Positions 17,759-27,600 of a DNA stretch of 64,000 nucleotides are shown here, in pieces (the first letter of the stretch is position 1; every line of letters begins with the position of its first letter). This stretch comes from Candidatus Methanoperedentaceae archaeon (lineage in GTDB: Archaea; Halobacteriota; Methanosarcinia; Methanosarcinales; Methanoperedenaceae): contig PQAS01000050.1 in the NCBI GenBank assembly GCA_003104905.1, forward strand, positions 62,001 to 126,000, read 5' to 3'. A program made the position numbers and the translations under genes. The notes beneath the pieces were generated by a model, which saw only the letters and a list, made by a program, of their open reading frames with translations, was not told the DNA's origin and did no database searches.

Positions 17759-17762
17759 GATG

Positions 17763-18398
17763 TCAGCCGAATTTAAAAGCACTTGGGCAGAGTTTATTCA
17801 GAACGCATTCCTTGCACAGCGGTTTCCTGGCGTAACAGATTTTTCTTCCATGGTTGATAAGGAGAAGTGAAAAAAGATCCCAGATATCCCTGGGGATGAT
17901 CTTCATAAGGTCTTTTTCGATTTTTTCAGGATTTGTATTGTTGGACAATCCCAGCCTGCCGGAGAGCCTTTTCACATGAGTGTCAACTGCCATACCTTCA
18001 ATTTTACCGAACGCTCCTGATAATACGATATTTGCGGTTTTCCGTGCAACACCCGGGAGCTTAAGAAGGTCTTCCATGGTATCAGGGACTTTTGAATCAA
18101 AATCATTAACGAGAATTTCAGATAACCCCTTTATATTTTTGGCCTTGTTCCTATAGAATCCTGTAGAATATATATCCTTTTCAAGCTCTTCCTGGGGGGT
18201 ATTGATATAATCCTGAATCGTCCTGTATTTCTTAAACAGGCTTTTTGTAACTGCATTGACCTGCTTATCCGTGCATTGGGCTGAGAGGATTGTTGCTATT
18301 AGCAGCTCCAGGGGATCTGAATAAGAAAGCGCGATCTTTATTCCTGGATATTCGTTTTTCAATAATGAGATTATTTTGTTAACCTTGTCATCCGCCAT
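17763..18398 (-). CDS. nth: endonuclease III (DNA glycosylase/AP lyase)
   Basis: This is a base-excision repair enzyme for oxidised pyrimidines. The helix-hairpin-helix is LPGVARKTANIVL with the catalytic Lys, and the catalytic Asp is in AVDTHVKRL. The C-terminal 4Fe-4S motif is CYARKPLCKECVLNKLC (C-x6-C-x2-C-x5-C). ATG 18398 (MADDKVNK) has AGGAAG before it and is preferred over the ATG at 18419. At 211 residues it is typical. It is followed four bases later by the aldolase gene, with which it is probably cotranscribed. Confidence 0.95.
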   Translation of the reverse strand: MADDKVNKIISLLKNEYPGIKIALSYSDPLELLIATILSAQCTDKQVNAVTKSLFKKYRTIQDYINTPQEELEKDIYSTGFYRNKAKNIKGLSEILVNDFDSKVPDTMEDLLKLPGVARKTANIVLSGAFGKIEGMAVDTHVKRLSGRLGLSNNTNPEKIEKDLMKIIPRDIWDLFSLLLINHGRKICYARKPLCKECVLNKLCPSAFKFG

Positions 18399-18497
18399 AC
18401 TTCCTGATATTTGATGCAAGATAGTTAAGAGTTTTGAATGACCGATATTTATAAATGAGAGTAGTGTTAAATTTATAATTGTGGAGGTAGAAATTTT

Positions 18498-18731
18498 ATG
18501 GCCAATGTATCAAAATCCACTACATCTTCTTCGTGGTGGAAAGAAAGAGGTAAAATAACGGCAAAATCCGAAACTACTAAACCAAAAAAGAAAGTGAAGA
18601 CAAAGAAAGCCAGCAAAGCAGAAACAGGTCTAACATATATTTGCGAGGTTTGCGGATGTGAAATGGTGTGTGCTTCAGATAGTTCCGGTGAAGTTGTGTG
18701 CTGCGGGGAACCTATGTGTGTTGTGCTTTAA
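18498..18731 (+). CDS. small protein with C-terminal desulforedoxin-like metal site
   Basis: This is a 77-residue protein. The first 42 residues are a Lys/Ser/Thr-rich tail (TKPKKKVKTKKASK). Residues 46-77 are a desulforedoxin-type domain: CEVCGCEM, then CCGEPM. This is the Cys4 rubredoxin-like iron site found at the N-terminus of desulfoferrodoxin, with an extra Cys in the first pair and another further on. Here it is not fused to a superoxide reductase domain. GGAGGT precedes ATG 18498. A redox or metal-binding role is likely, and the basic tail may bind nucleic acid. An oligo-T run follows the stop. Confidence 0.8.
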   Translation: MANVSKSTTSSSWWKERGKITAKSETTKPKKKVKTKKASKAETGLTYICEVCGCEMVCASDSSGEVVCCGEPMCVVL

Positions 18732-18747
18732 TTTCACATCTTTTTTT

Positions 18748-19839
18748 TCATTTCATGGATTGGAACGTCAAACCTGATAATTCAGCATGTTCAATTCCTT
18801 TTTTCTGTATCATGACTTTAAAGGTTCCTCCCATGTCCATTATCAGCGATTTTATGGGAAGCATTTTCTTAAAATAGTCTTTCGGGCTTTTTTCCTGCAA
18901 ATTCTTCAGGTAATCGTCAATCCCCATGCCCATTAGAAAATGCGCTTGATCTGTGAATCCGCAAAGATCAAGCCCATTTTTCCGTCCCCAGTGATCCAGT
19001 GCCGAGAAATTCACATGTGATGTCATATCCTGCTCCCCTATATGCTCAAATGGTGACTCGTTCACAGTGTGGTTATAATAGCACATAAGTGTGCCCCGAT
19101 TCCTGTATTCCTGATACAGTTCATTGGACGGATATCCATAGTCTATTGATATTACAAATCCTTTTTCCAGTGAAGAAGCGATCTGTTCAATCCACTTTAT
19201 CGCTTCAAGGTTAATTTCCGTGCGATATCCGTAAGGTAATGTTACTTCCAGTTCTTTCAGGTAATGTCCCAATTGATCAGAAGCAGGTTTTAAGATCTCG
19301 ATGAAACCATTTTCATAACCCACAAAGACCTCCCTAAGTTCATTTTCCATTTCTACCAGATGTACGGGAAATGCATCGGGGAGTTCATTCGAAAAAATAC
19401 AGCCTTCCATGCCCCGAAGCTTGCTTATGGAATCGTACCATTTGACATTTTCATTTTTCAATCGATCTTGTTGTTCTTTTTGAAGGTAAGAGCTTTTTTC
19501 CACGATGCAGTAATTTAGATCACGGGAAAGATTCTTATTTGTCTTAAGATATTTGATTACATCCTCCGAAAGGAGTCCGGTCCCTGCACCCATTTCAACT
19601 ACCATCATCTCTTTTTTGCCAAGAATATGCCACATTTCTTCGATCTGCTTTCCCAGCATTTCGCCAAAAACAGACGTCAGGTTTGAACTTGTATAATAAT
19701 CCCCCTGTTTTCCTATCTTTTTTTTCTCGGATGTGTAATATCCAAACCCCGGATAATACAATGCCATTTCCATAAATTCACGAAAAGAGATTGGACCTTC
19801 CTGCTTGATTTTTTGAATTATTATGCCGGATAATTTCAT
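18748..19839 (-). CDS. SAM-dependent methyltransferase, MidA/NDUFAF7 family
   Basis: This is a class I methyltransferase (DUF185). The N-terminus ISFREFMEMALYYPGFGYYTS and GDYYTSSNLTSVFGEMLG are family signatures. The SAM motif is VVEMGAGTGLLSEDV near residue 82, and FSNELPDAFPVHLVE and ISIDYGYPSNE follow. Eukaryotic NDUFAF7 dimethylates an arginine of complex I, and bacterial members are uncharacterised. At 363 residues the length is normal. Its start overlaps the thrC stop by four bases, so the two are coupled. The target in an archaeon is unknown, but Fpo-type complex I is a natural guess. Confidence 0.9.
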   Translation of the reverse strand: MKLSGIIIQKIKQEGPISFREFMEMALYYPGFGYYTSEKKKIGKQGDYYTSSNLTSVFGEMLGKQIEEMWHILGKKEMMVVEMGAGTGLLSEDVIKYLKTNKNLSRDLNYCIVEKSSYLQKEQQDRLKNENVKWYDSISKLRGMEGCIFSNELPDAFPVHLVEMENELREVFVGYENGFIEILKPASDQLGHYLKELEVTLPYGYRTEINLEAIKWIEQIASSLEKGFVISIDYGYPSNELYQEYRNRGTLMCYYNHTVNESPFEHIGEQDMTSHVNFSALDHWGRKNGLDLCGFTDQAHFLMGMGIDDYLKNLQEKSPKDYFKKMLPIKSLIMDMGGTFKVMIQKKGIEHAELSGLTFQSMK

Positions 19840-21041
19840 TTTGAAAATACAGCTTTCCTTACGGCTTCGATCGTAGCATCGATTTCAATAGGTTTGGGAC
19901 AAACAGAGAGTACATGCTCTGAATCTTTCAGTAAATGTCCTGTTGTAACACATGCAATAATCTCATCATTTCCTATCACACCGATCTCCACAAGTTTCCT
20001 GAGTCCTGCGATCGAGGAAGCGCTTGCAGGTTCTACTCCGATGCCTTCCATATATGCAAGTTCATGCTGTGCCCGGATTATTTCCTCATCAGTCACTGTC
20101 TCAGCAGTTCCTCCGGATTCCCGTATGGCTTTCAAGGCTTTTATTGAATTAACCGGATTTCCTATCCTTATAGCTGTAGCAACTGTTTCCGGATGCTTTT
20201 CAGGCGTTATTGCGGGATTATTATTCTTTATTGCCGCTACTACGGGACTTGCGCCTTGGGCCTGGATGCCTGTCATTTTCGGTACTCTTTCTATAAGACC
20301 AAGATTCTTTAATTCTTTAAATCCTTTATAAATGGCTGTGATATTTCCCGCATTTCCCACGGGAAGAATTATCCTGTCAGGCGCATTCCATCCAAGCTTG
20401 TCGGCAATTTCAAAAGCGATCGTTTTCTGTCCTTCAAGACGATAGGGATTGACAGAATTCAATAGATAGAATCCTTCCCTATCACACAGGTCCCGCACAA
20501 GTTTTAGTGCGTCATCAAAATTTCCCCTGATACTCAGTACTTTTGCACCATGCATCAACGCCTGGGCAAGTTTTCCGAGAGCGACTTTTCCTGAGGGAAG
20601 AAGAACAACGGCAGGAACTCCCGCCCTTGCACCATAAACCGCCAGCGATGCTGATGTATTTCCTGTAGATGCACACGCAACGGTTTTCATTCCAAGTTCA
20701 AGTGCTTTTGTAACCCCAACTGTCATTCCCCTGTCCTTGAATGAACCCGTGGGATTCATGCCTTCATGTTTGACATAAACATCTTTAAGACCTAGATTCT
20801 TTGCTATCCTGTCAATCCTGTAAAGCGGCGTTCCACCTTCCTGGAGTGAGATCGGTTCCCTGCTAATGGGTAAAAGTGCGCGGTATTTCCAGACAGAAAG
20901 CGGGCCTGTCAGATCTTTCTTTGTGATATGTATCCTGGAATAATCGTATATTACGTCAAGAAGACCACCGCATGTGCAGGTGTAGATGACTTCTGTTTCA
21001 GGATACTTCTTATGACATTCAATGCACTCAAGGTGGTACAT
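19836..21041 (-). CDS. thrC: threonine synthase
   Basis: This is a PLP enzyme converting O-phosphohomoserine to threonine. An N-terminal zinc-ribbon (CIECHKKYP ... CTCGG) precedes the fold-type II core. The PLP lysine is in PTGSFKDRGMTVG near residue 110, the phosphate cup is GNAGNITAIYKG, and the C-terminal segment is CVTTGHLLKD. Its length of 401 is typical of archaeal ThrC. It is the first gene of a pair with midA. Confidence 0.94.
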   Translation of the reverse strand: MYHLECIECHKKYPETEVIYTCTCGGLLDVIYDYSRIHITKKDLTGPLSVWKYRALLPISREPISLQEGGTPLYRIDRIAKNLGLKDVYVKHEGMNPTGSFKDRGMTVGVTKALELGMKTVACASTGNTSASLAVYGARAGVPAVVLLPSGKVALGKLAQALMHGAKVLSIRGNFDDALKLVRDLCDREGFYLLNSVNPYRLEGQKTIAFEIADKLGWNAPDRIILPVGNAGNITAIYKGFKELKNLGLIERVPKMTGIQAQGASPVVAAIKNNNPAITPEKHPETVATAIRIGNPVNSIKALKAIRESGGTAETVTDEEIIRAQHELAYMEGIGVEPASASSIAGLRKLVEIGVIGNDEIIACVTTGHLLKDSEHVLSVCPKPIEIDATIEAVRKAVFSK

Positions 21042-21068
21042 AGGGTACTCAATAGAATTTAAAGACTT

Positions 21069-21118
21069 ATAGATTGCTCTCTGATGATGTCATATAGATA
21101 GCTCTCTGATGATGCCAT
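21069..21118. repeat. tandem duplication of a 25-bp unit between thrC and a secreted-protein gene
   Basis: Two copies (21069-21093 and 21094-21118) differ at two positions and share the core GCTCTCTGATGATG. Each copy contains CTGATGA, which resembles overlapping C and D boxes of guide RNAs. It lies 27 bp upstream of the thrC start and 16 bp downstream of the neighbouring stop. It could be replication slippage or a duplicated regulator site. Confidence 0.7.
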
Positions 21119-21134
21119 AGCCAACTCTACACAT

Positions 21135-21755
21135 CTATCCCACGTTATAAAAAAAATAATATCTAATGTTTCCATTATCCGGGAGCATAAACTGGAAATT
21201 GCTGCTGGTATTCCGGAGGTCTTCAATCGGAACGGCAAATACCGGATTTCCACTACTATCTGAAAATAACGCTTCCCTGAAATAATGGTTCATGCTGTCA
21301 AATATGTAAATTGATGGTACATCTGTAAGAATAGCATTTGAATAAGGTATCCGGTAGTTAGAGGGATGTGTGAATGTATTTGAACCCGAGTCATCCCCCC
21401 AACCTGTTATTTCATCAACTGATGCGATGTTGCCGGCCTGCAATACAGAGGGAGGTGAGGGCGAAGTTGTTATCAAAAGGTAATCACCCGCTTGCGGGGA
21501 GATACTCGTAAAAACAGCACTCTCGTTTTTTGCATCAGAATTCCTTATGATCATAGTATTATTGTTAATAACACCATAAAATCCAAGCCAGTGCTCAGTA
21601 TTGGAATTACCTGCAATATCTATACGTGCTATATATCCCCCATCGGCCTGGACATCTGCCTGTCCAGCCGCAATTGATACAAAGAAAGCGATTAATAGTG
21701 TTTTAATTAATAAATTGCTTATTATTTTTATGGGCGGACTATTTATCAATGTCAC
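21135..21755 (-). CDS. secreted surface protein with archaeal 'GFYG' module
   Basis: This is a 206-residue protein. The N-terminal hydrophobic segment (residues 13-31, ending SIAAGQA) is a signal peptide. The rest is a beta-rich, Ser/Asn-rich domain starting GGYIARIDIAGNSNTEHW, then LGFYG, and ending NIRYYFFYNVG. The same start and end occur in the protein at 23717-24439 and, in weaker form, at the C-terminus of the 1288-residue protein at 24659-28525, so the three share one module. It has no cysteine pair or catalytic motif. The function is unknown; envelope or S-layer associated. Confidence 0.7.
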   Translation of the reverse strand: MTLINSPPIKIISNLLIKTLLIAFFVSIAAGQADVQADGGYIARIDIAGNSNTEHWLGFYGVINNNTMIIRNSDAKNESAVFTSISPQAGDYLLITTSPSPPSVLQAGNIASVDEITGWGDDSGSNTFTHPSNYRIPYSNAILTDVPSIYIFDSMNHYFREALFSDSSGNPVFAVPIEDLRNTSSNFQFMLPDNGNIRYYFFYNVG

Positions 21756-21900
21756 TCCTTACGTATATTTGCACACACACAAACTTATTTTTCTAACTCT
21801 ATATTCTATGACAGAGTCATATTAATAAAATGAGTACAAGATATTTAATATTATTTATCGACAATTATATAAGTATCATAGTTATTATGATTTACATATT

Positions 21901-23637
21901 TCATGTATCTTTCGAATTATCATCCGATATATCTTTGGACTCAGTTTCAGCTGCGCTTTCTTCCACTGATTTTTTTGGAACTTTGATCCGTTTTTTTCTG
22001 TATTGGATACGGATTGTATTCCCTATTATAATTACTATAACGGCAACTACGGATGCTGTGGCATAATCAAATGATATAATGAGGGGATAACTTCCTTCAA
22101 GGACTTTTATCAGGACAGATTCCCTTTCACCATAATTTATATGGACCGTGACATCGGGATTTTCTTCAATATTAGTATCGCTCAAGGTCGTAATAAAAAC
22201 AGCATCCTTCGATTCGCCGGGTTCAATAAGCATTGCCTTATCCTGGACCATAATTCTTTCTTCGCCATATATAACGAGTCTTATCTGTGTCTTAGCGTAG
22301 GTTTTGACTTCGCCGATATTCCGAATCCCCACCTTTATTTTATGGGCTGGCTTGTCATAGGAAACCTTTGAAATATTAAGAGACGAAACATCATTCACTT
22401 CAATCATCTCAATTTTCATATCCTTATAAATGACCCGTTCAAATGATCCCGGAATTTCTCCGAACATTGTTGTGAATTTTGCAGTCAGGTTTTGCTCGTT
22501 CAATTCTGATGTATAGGCGACAGCCAGCGTGCTGCCACTATCCATATATACAGAATCCTTGTCTCCAAGGGTGGTAATTCTAACGCCAGAGGACAATACT
22601 TCGATAGATGAACTCAAATATACTCCCATATTTCCCTTATTTTCATAGATCACTTCAAGTTCCCTGGTTGCACGATTATATTTAACCGAATTAATATCAA
22701 GTGCAAGCTCATACTTCGGGAGGGGGAACATATCCAGTGCCCTGACTTCAGAGGAACCCCCTTCTGCAAAACCCTGGCCAAATTTCAAAAAAACATTCAT
22801 ATTTGTAGCTTGTTTTAACTGATGAGCTACACCTGCAAGTTCATTTCCGATGACTACGCCTGTTTTTATTCCACTACTCTTTATATATTCAACCACCTGG
22901 TTGGGAACTCTTTCTCTTCCCGGGAAAAGTATGGGTTCTTTTCCTGACATGATTCCCTCTTCGATAAATTCTCCATTTGTAAGGAATACCTGCTGGATGT
23001 CCTTGTATCTTTTTAATATTTCAATATTATTATCGAACCTTGAACCGTTTTTGATAAGTGTGGGGTTGAATTCAGCCAATCTGTTCCTGACCTCGATATC
23101 CGAAAACCCATATATTATGATACTGCCAACTCCATTAGCTTTCAGGAAGGAGTATAATTCTTCAATGTTGTCTTTATTCGCAAAAAGTACAAAAAATTTT
23201 TCCCGGGCAGCATATGGTGCAACGGATATGGCATTATAGCCGTAAGAATCATCAACAATGATGAAATCACTTGTATTCGCTCTTTTTGCAAGCTCTATAT
23301 TCAGGGATGTCCCGGATGAAATTATTTCATCAACGGTAAAACCGGCGCCTTCAAGAACGTTTTTGTACCTGAAAGCAAATGGCGCTTTATCCGATTCAAC
23401 AAGGAGTATGTTTACCTTGCTAGTATCAAGGGTTTGAAGGAGGACCGGGGCATGTTCACTGCTTATGAGAAAATTTGATTTGATATTGTTATAGCCTGCA
23501 TAATGCGAGCCAAGGTAAACATCCTGCCAATCAGCGGAATTAATGACCACCTGGTCAGGGGCAGCAGAGGCGCCCAATATTGGTAATCCTGCGAGTAAAA
23601 ATAATAATAATAATAACTTGAGCAATGAACCCATCAT
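21901..23637 (-). CDS. secreted membrane-anchored protein with cell-wall-binding-repeat-like N-terminal half
   Basis: This is a 578-residue protein with a signal peptide (residues 5-24) and a single C-terminal helix (about 525-545) followed by a charged cytoplasmic tail. The N-terminal 270 residues look like repeated alpha/beta units (INSADWQDVYLGSHYAGY, FIIVDDSYGYNAISVAPYA, GVGSIIIYG), reminiscent of cell wall-binding repeat 2 domains. The middle has two Ig/CARDB-like beta domains (VIYENKGNMGVYLSS, VGIRNIGEVKTYAKT). The type I topology places almost all of it outside. The role is probably structural or adhesive; the repeat assignment is tentative. Confidence 0.65.
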   Translation of the reverse strand: MMGSLLKLLLLLFLLAGLPILGASAAPDQVVINSADWQDVYLGSHYAGYNNIKSNFLISSEHAPVLLQTLDTSKVNILLVESDKAPFAFRYKNVLEGAGFTVDEIISSGTSLNIELAKRANTSDFIIVDDSYGYNAISVAPYAAREKFFVLFANKDNIEELYSFLKANGVGSIIIYGFSDIEVRNRLAEFNPTLIKNGSRFDNNIEILKRYKDIQQVFLTNGEFIEEGIMSGKEPILFPGRERVPNQVVEYIKSSGIKTGVVIGNELAGVAHQLKQATNMNVFLKFGQGFAEGGSSEVRALDMFPLPKYELALDINSVKYNRATRELEVIYENKGNMGVYLSSSIEVLSSGVRITTLGDKDSVYMDSGSTLAVAYTSELNEQNLTAKFTTMFGEIPGSFERVIYKDMKIEMIEVNDVSSLNISKVSYDKPAHKIKVGIRNIGEVKTYAKTQIRLVIYGEERIMVQDKAMLIEPGESKDAVFITTLSDTNIEENPDVTVHINYGERESVLIKVLEGSYPLIISFDYATASVVAVIVIIIGNTIRIQYRKKRIKVPKKSVEESAAETESKDISDDNSKDT

Positions 23638-23680
23638 TACTATGATTATGTATATGCTTCTATATTAAACCTTTCATTCG

Positions 23681-23712
23681 AAAAAAAAAAGAAGTTGGAT
23701 CATTGATCCAAC
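23681..23712 (-). terminator. intrinsic-type terminator downstream of the 23717-24439 gene
   Basis: On the minus strand a perfect 9-bp stem (GTTGGATCA / TGATCCAAC, 1-nt loop) is followed after a few bases by ten consecutive T. It sits five bases after the stop of the upstream gene and before the next gene's start, so it probably separates the two transcripts. Confidence 0.7.
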
Positions 23713-23716
23713 ATGT

Positions 23717-24439
23717 TTATGGGATTTCTATATAGAAATAGTACGTATCTCCCTGCGTATCTCCGAACCCGGTACCGTTATTAGTTACTGGAACTAACAA
23801 TTCATAGTTAGAATATTCGGATTTGTAGTTAAGCTTGGGTTCAGTAACAACGGCTGCCCAGAGTGTATCATTCTTAGTTCCAACACCGGAAACAGATTGG
23901 ATCACATAATCTACAAAACCTGCCAGGGTATGTACATGGTACGCATCTAATGAGGTATTTACAAATGTTCTGGCTCCATCGCCCGTCTTATAGGTATTGG
24001 CGACAGTGTCTGCCATTATCTCACTGTTAAACCAGAGTTTGTCAAGGTTGCTGATATTGGCGTTATATAAAGTCGACCAATTGGTAAAAACACTATCTGT
24101 TGTTGCATAAATAGAAGTGTTTGTTAGGTTGATGGACCAATTATACATTTCTTTTTCGTTATTGCCTTTCAATGATATAATCCCTGATACGTTACCGTAG
24201 AAGCCCTGCCAGTTTTTGGTCTGGTTGAATTGCGGATATATGTCGATTTGTGTGATGTAGCCGCCTGCCGATACATTGGATGTTGAGCCGTTCCTGGGGA
24301 AAACCGTTTCGGTTGTTCCATTAATAATGATGGCCCGGTCCAGGTTATTATTAACCGCAGATGCGGTTCCTGCTATCAGCAACAAAGCTTGTAAAAGGAT
24401 AACCGCCGATAGCAGCATGTTTATTTTAGTTATTTTCAT
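23717..24439 (-). CDS. secreted surface protein with archaeal 'GFYG' module
   Basis: This is a 240-residue protein with a signal peptide (residues 8-28, TASA cleavage region). The mature part is rich in Asn-x-Ser/Thr sequons (NQTKNW, NWSINLTNTS), suggesting heavy N-glycosylation. It contains GGYITQIDIYPQFNQTKNW followed by QGFYGNVSG and ends YELLVPV ... YYFYIEIP. This module recurs at 21135-21755 and at the end of the 1288-residue neighbour. GGAGG precedes ATG 24439. The gene is divergent from the large surface protein, with a 219-bp intergenic region. The function is unknown. Confidence 0.72.
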   Translation of the reverse strand: MKITKINMLLSAVILLQALLLIAGTASAVNNNLDRAIIINGTTETVFPRNGSTSNVSAGGYITQIDIYPQFNQTKNWQGFYGNVSGIISLKGNNEKEMYNWSINLTNTSIYATTDSVFTNWSTLYNANISNLDKLWFNSEIMADTVANTYKTGDGARTFVNTSLDAYHVHTLAGFVDYVIQSVSGVGTKNDTLWAAVVTEPKLNYKSEYSNYELLVPVTNNGTGFGDTQGDTYYFYIEIP

Positions 24440-24658
24440 ATTTTCCTCCGATTTTCTTCATAGCGACGAAACTATCTGCAAGTCGACATTTCGCTTGATT
24501 TTTCATCATTATGCTTATCATAATATTATATCATCACTTTATTTAAAGCTTTTGGGAGAAAAACATATATATTATAATGAGCATTATTATGAAATAAATA
24601 TTATTATGTAATAATCTCGGAAAATGAATTTAGAAAGAGGAAAAAAGAAAAGAACGAC

Positions 24659-27600
24659 ATGAAAAAAATAATGGTGTTCTTGATATTGGTAGCTTTATCG
24701 ATGGAAGAAGCATCTGCGGCAACTACTACGTATTATTTCAGCAATAACCCAACTTCAATTGATTTTGGATTTGACGGAACTACAGACAATCTTGCAAGCG
24801 GTTCAACGATAACGCCCCCTTACAGGCAAGTTTATACCACATCAACCTCAGGAACGGAAGGTAATTTAAGATACACACCCACATCAACAACAACAGTATA
24901 TAATGTGTTTAGATTTTATCCTGTATCAAACGTAACTGCATATACTCAAATAGGCGCAGATATTGCAGGTCGTGTCAGTTACGGAGGAACTTCAACAACA
25001 GGCAGAATAAATGTATCGATATGGGATTACAATCCGGTAGATGGCACCAGAATAAAATACGGCGAAAGCACAAACGTAACTACAGGAGGTACCATTGCAA
25101 CTGATTATGATTTCCAGATAAACAATCCGGCTTTTAATATTTCTGCCGGTCATAAAGTAGTAGTCTATGTGAATGTTACAACTACTGTAACTAATGTACA
25201 ATCCATATTATATTTCGGCAGTACCGCAAGCTACATTATTCTCTCTGAAACACCTTTGCCGATTGCAATTATCGACAACGGTAACAATGTTACTGGTAAC
25301 AATGTGATATCGATATCCGTAAATCAGGATACAAATGCACGTTTCAATCTTACGGCCAACCTGAATATTGACTCTATGACAATAACTGATAGTTCAAATG
25401 CTACGCTTCTCGGCAACGACACACCCGGAAAAACAACGATGTGGAGTGATTTCTTATTTTCGAACTATGGGATATTATTTGTAAATATGACTGTCTTTAA
25501 TACAACCACTTCTGCCTCTGAGAACTGGACAATAACCGTGAATGACGTCATCCCGCCCGACCAGGTTACCAACCTGACAAATATTACTATCCCAACTCAC
25601 AATGCAATTTATCTCGGATGGGATGCGGGCACTGATAATAATGGAGGTTCAGGCATTAAGGATTACCTGATTGATATATTGAACAGCAGTATCAATTGGT
25701 TTACATTCGAAAGGCCAACGATCAATGCAACAGATATCATGAATGGATACGAAAATGACGCTTATTGGTATACATTCAAGAACAACGCGCCTGTTACCTG
25801 CGGTCAACCAGGTCCCTGTCATGGTTCGGGCACAACAAAGAATCCTGCTTTAGGCAACTTCTGGATTAAGTTTAACTCTACACAATTATTTGTCATGGCT
25901 CATGTCCAGGATAACGATAATGCATCGGATGATGATCTTGTTGAAATTGCTTTTGATGTAGATAAAAATGGAGGAACTTTACCCCAAACAGACGACAGAG
26001 CTTATGAACTTCATGAGAACGGCACATTAATTGCCCGGAACGGGACCGGAACAGATTGGGGACTTACAGCAAGCAATGCTTCTTATGCAGTTGCAGGAGC
26101 AGGAACAAATGGTCTTCGTTTTGAATTCGCTATTCCCCTATCTGAAATAGGAAATCCCACAAATAATAGTTCAGTCAAGTTCATGTTCAAATCAGAATGC
26201 CGGAACGGAACAGGCGGTGGAAGCGAATTTAAAACGCGGTCAACTTATTTCCCTGTAGAAGCGCTTACAGATACCGATCCGTCAAAGTGGATTTTATTAA
26301 CATACCGTAATGTTCCTCAATGGGATAACATCGGAACTTCAAATACAACCAATTATTATGGTATGGATTTTATATCAAACTATAGATATGAATTTACTAC
26401 AAGGGCAAGAGATAATGCAGATAATATTGGTACACGTTCAGAATCGTACACAGGTCAGACTGAAAATATAACAGGATATAACATAACAGGTTTTGTTACG
26501 GGCTCAGGAGTTCCGTTATCAGGCGCTCATGTCTGGACTGGTGGATATATGGTATTGACGGAAGCTGACGGATCATACAGCTTAACGGACCTGGTTAACG
26601 GAACTTATACAGTATGGGCAAATGCCTCCGAAATGATTGAGAATTCAACAATCATTACGATAAATGAGGCTGACCAGACCATAAATTTTAGTCTTGTTGA
26701 TAATGTTACACCTTCTGTAATTTCTAACACAAATAATGTTTATTTGGCAAATGATACTTTCATACCCTTAAGTTCAACAATTACAGATGCAGGTACCGGT
26801 GTCAGGAATGCAACGGTCAATGTCTCGGCGCTAAATTCCACAATTAACGAATCTATCCTCATCCTGCAGGGAGGCTCCTGGATCAACTCAAGCATAAAAG
26901 CGGATAAAGGGGAAACAGGAGGTTTAGTGGGACTTGTGATCACAGCTTATGATAACGCGGGCAATTCAAATAACAACGTCAATATGACTGCAGGTATTGA
27001 TGACAGTTCTCCTCTTGTTGCTTCTAATGCCAATAATGTATATGTGTCAAATGGCAGCTTTTTAGCCATTAACGCCAGTATTACCGATGCCTTATCAGGA
27101 GTAAAAAATGCAACCGTAAATGTCTCTGAGGCAAGTTCAAACATGAACGAAGTGATCCTTGATTTTTCGGGAGGATATTGGATCAATAACACCATAATTG
27201 CGGACAAAGGTGAGAACTCCGGATTTAAAAACCTCACGATAACAACATATGATAATGCAGGCAACGTCAATAATAGTGTTAATATGACAGTATGGGTAAA
27301 TCCTGTGCTTGAAATCTCCAATTGGGGCAATAACATGACTAATGACGAGAGCATTTATCTTACGGTTTTTATGTATGACAGTGTAAGGTTCAATGTTACT
27401 GCAAACCAGAATGTAACAAATAATTGGTCTTATGATGATATGGACCAGTTAATTAATGCCAGCAATTTTTCAAAACAATTTTCAGAATCCGGATTGCATT
27501 ACATTGATGCGACTGTGACCAACAGCGATAGCACGTTTATTATGGGGTGGGTAATAAATGTCCTTTATAAACCTGACCTTGTTATGAACCTTGAAAATAT

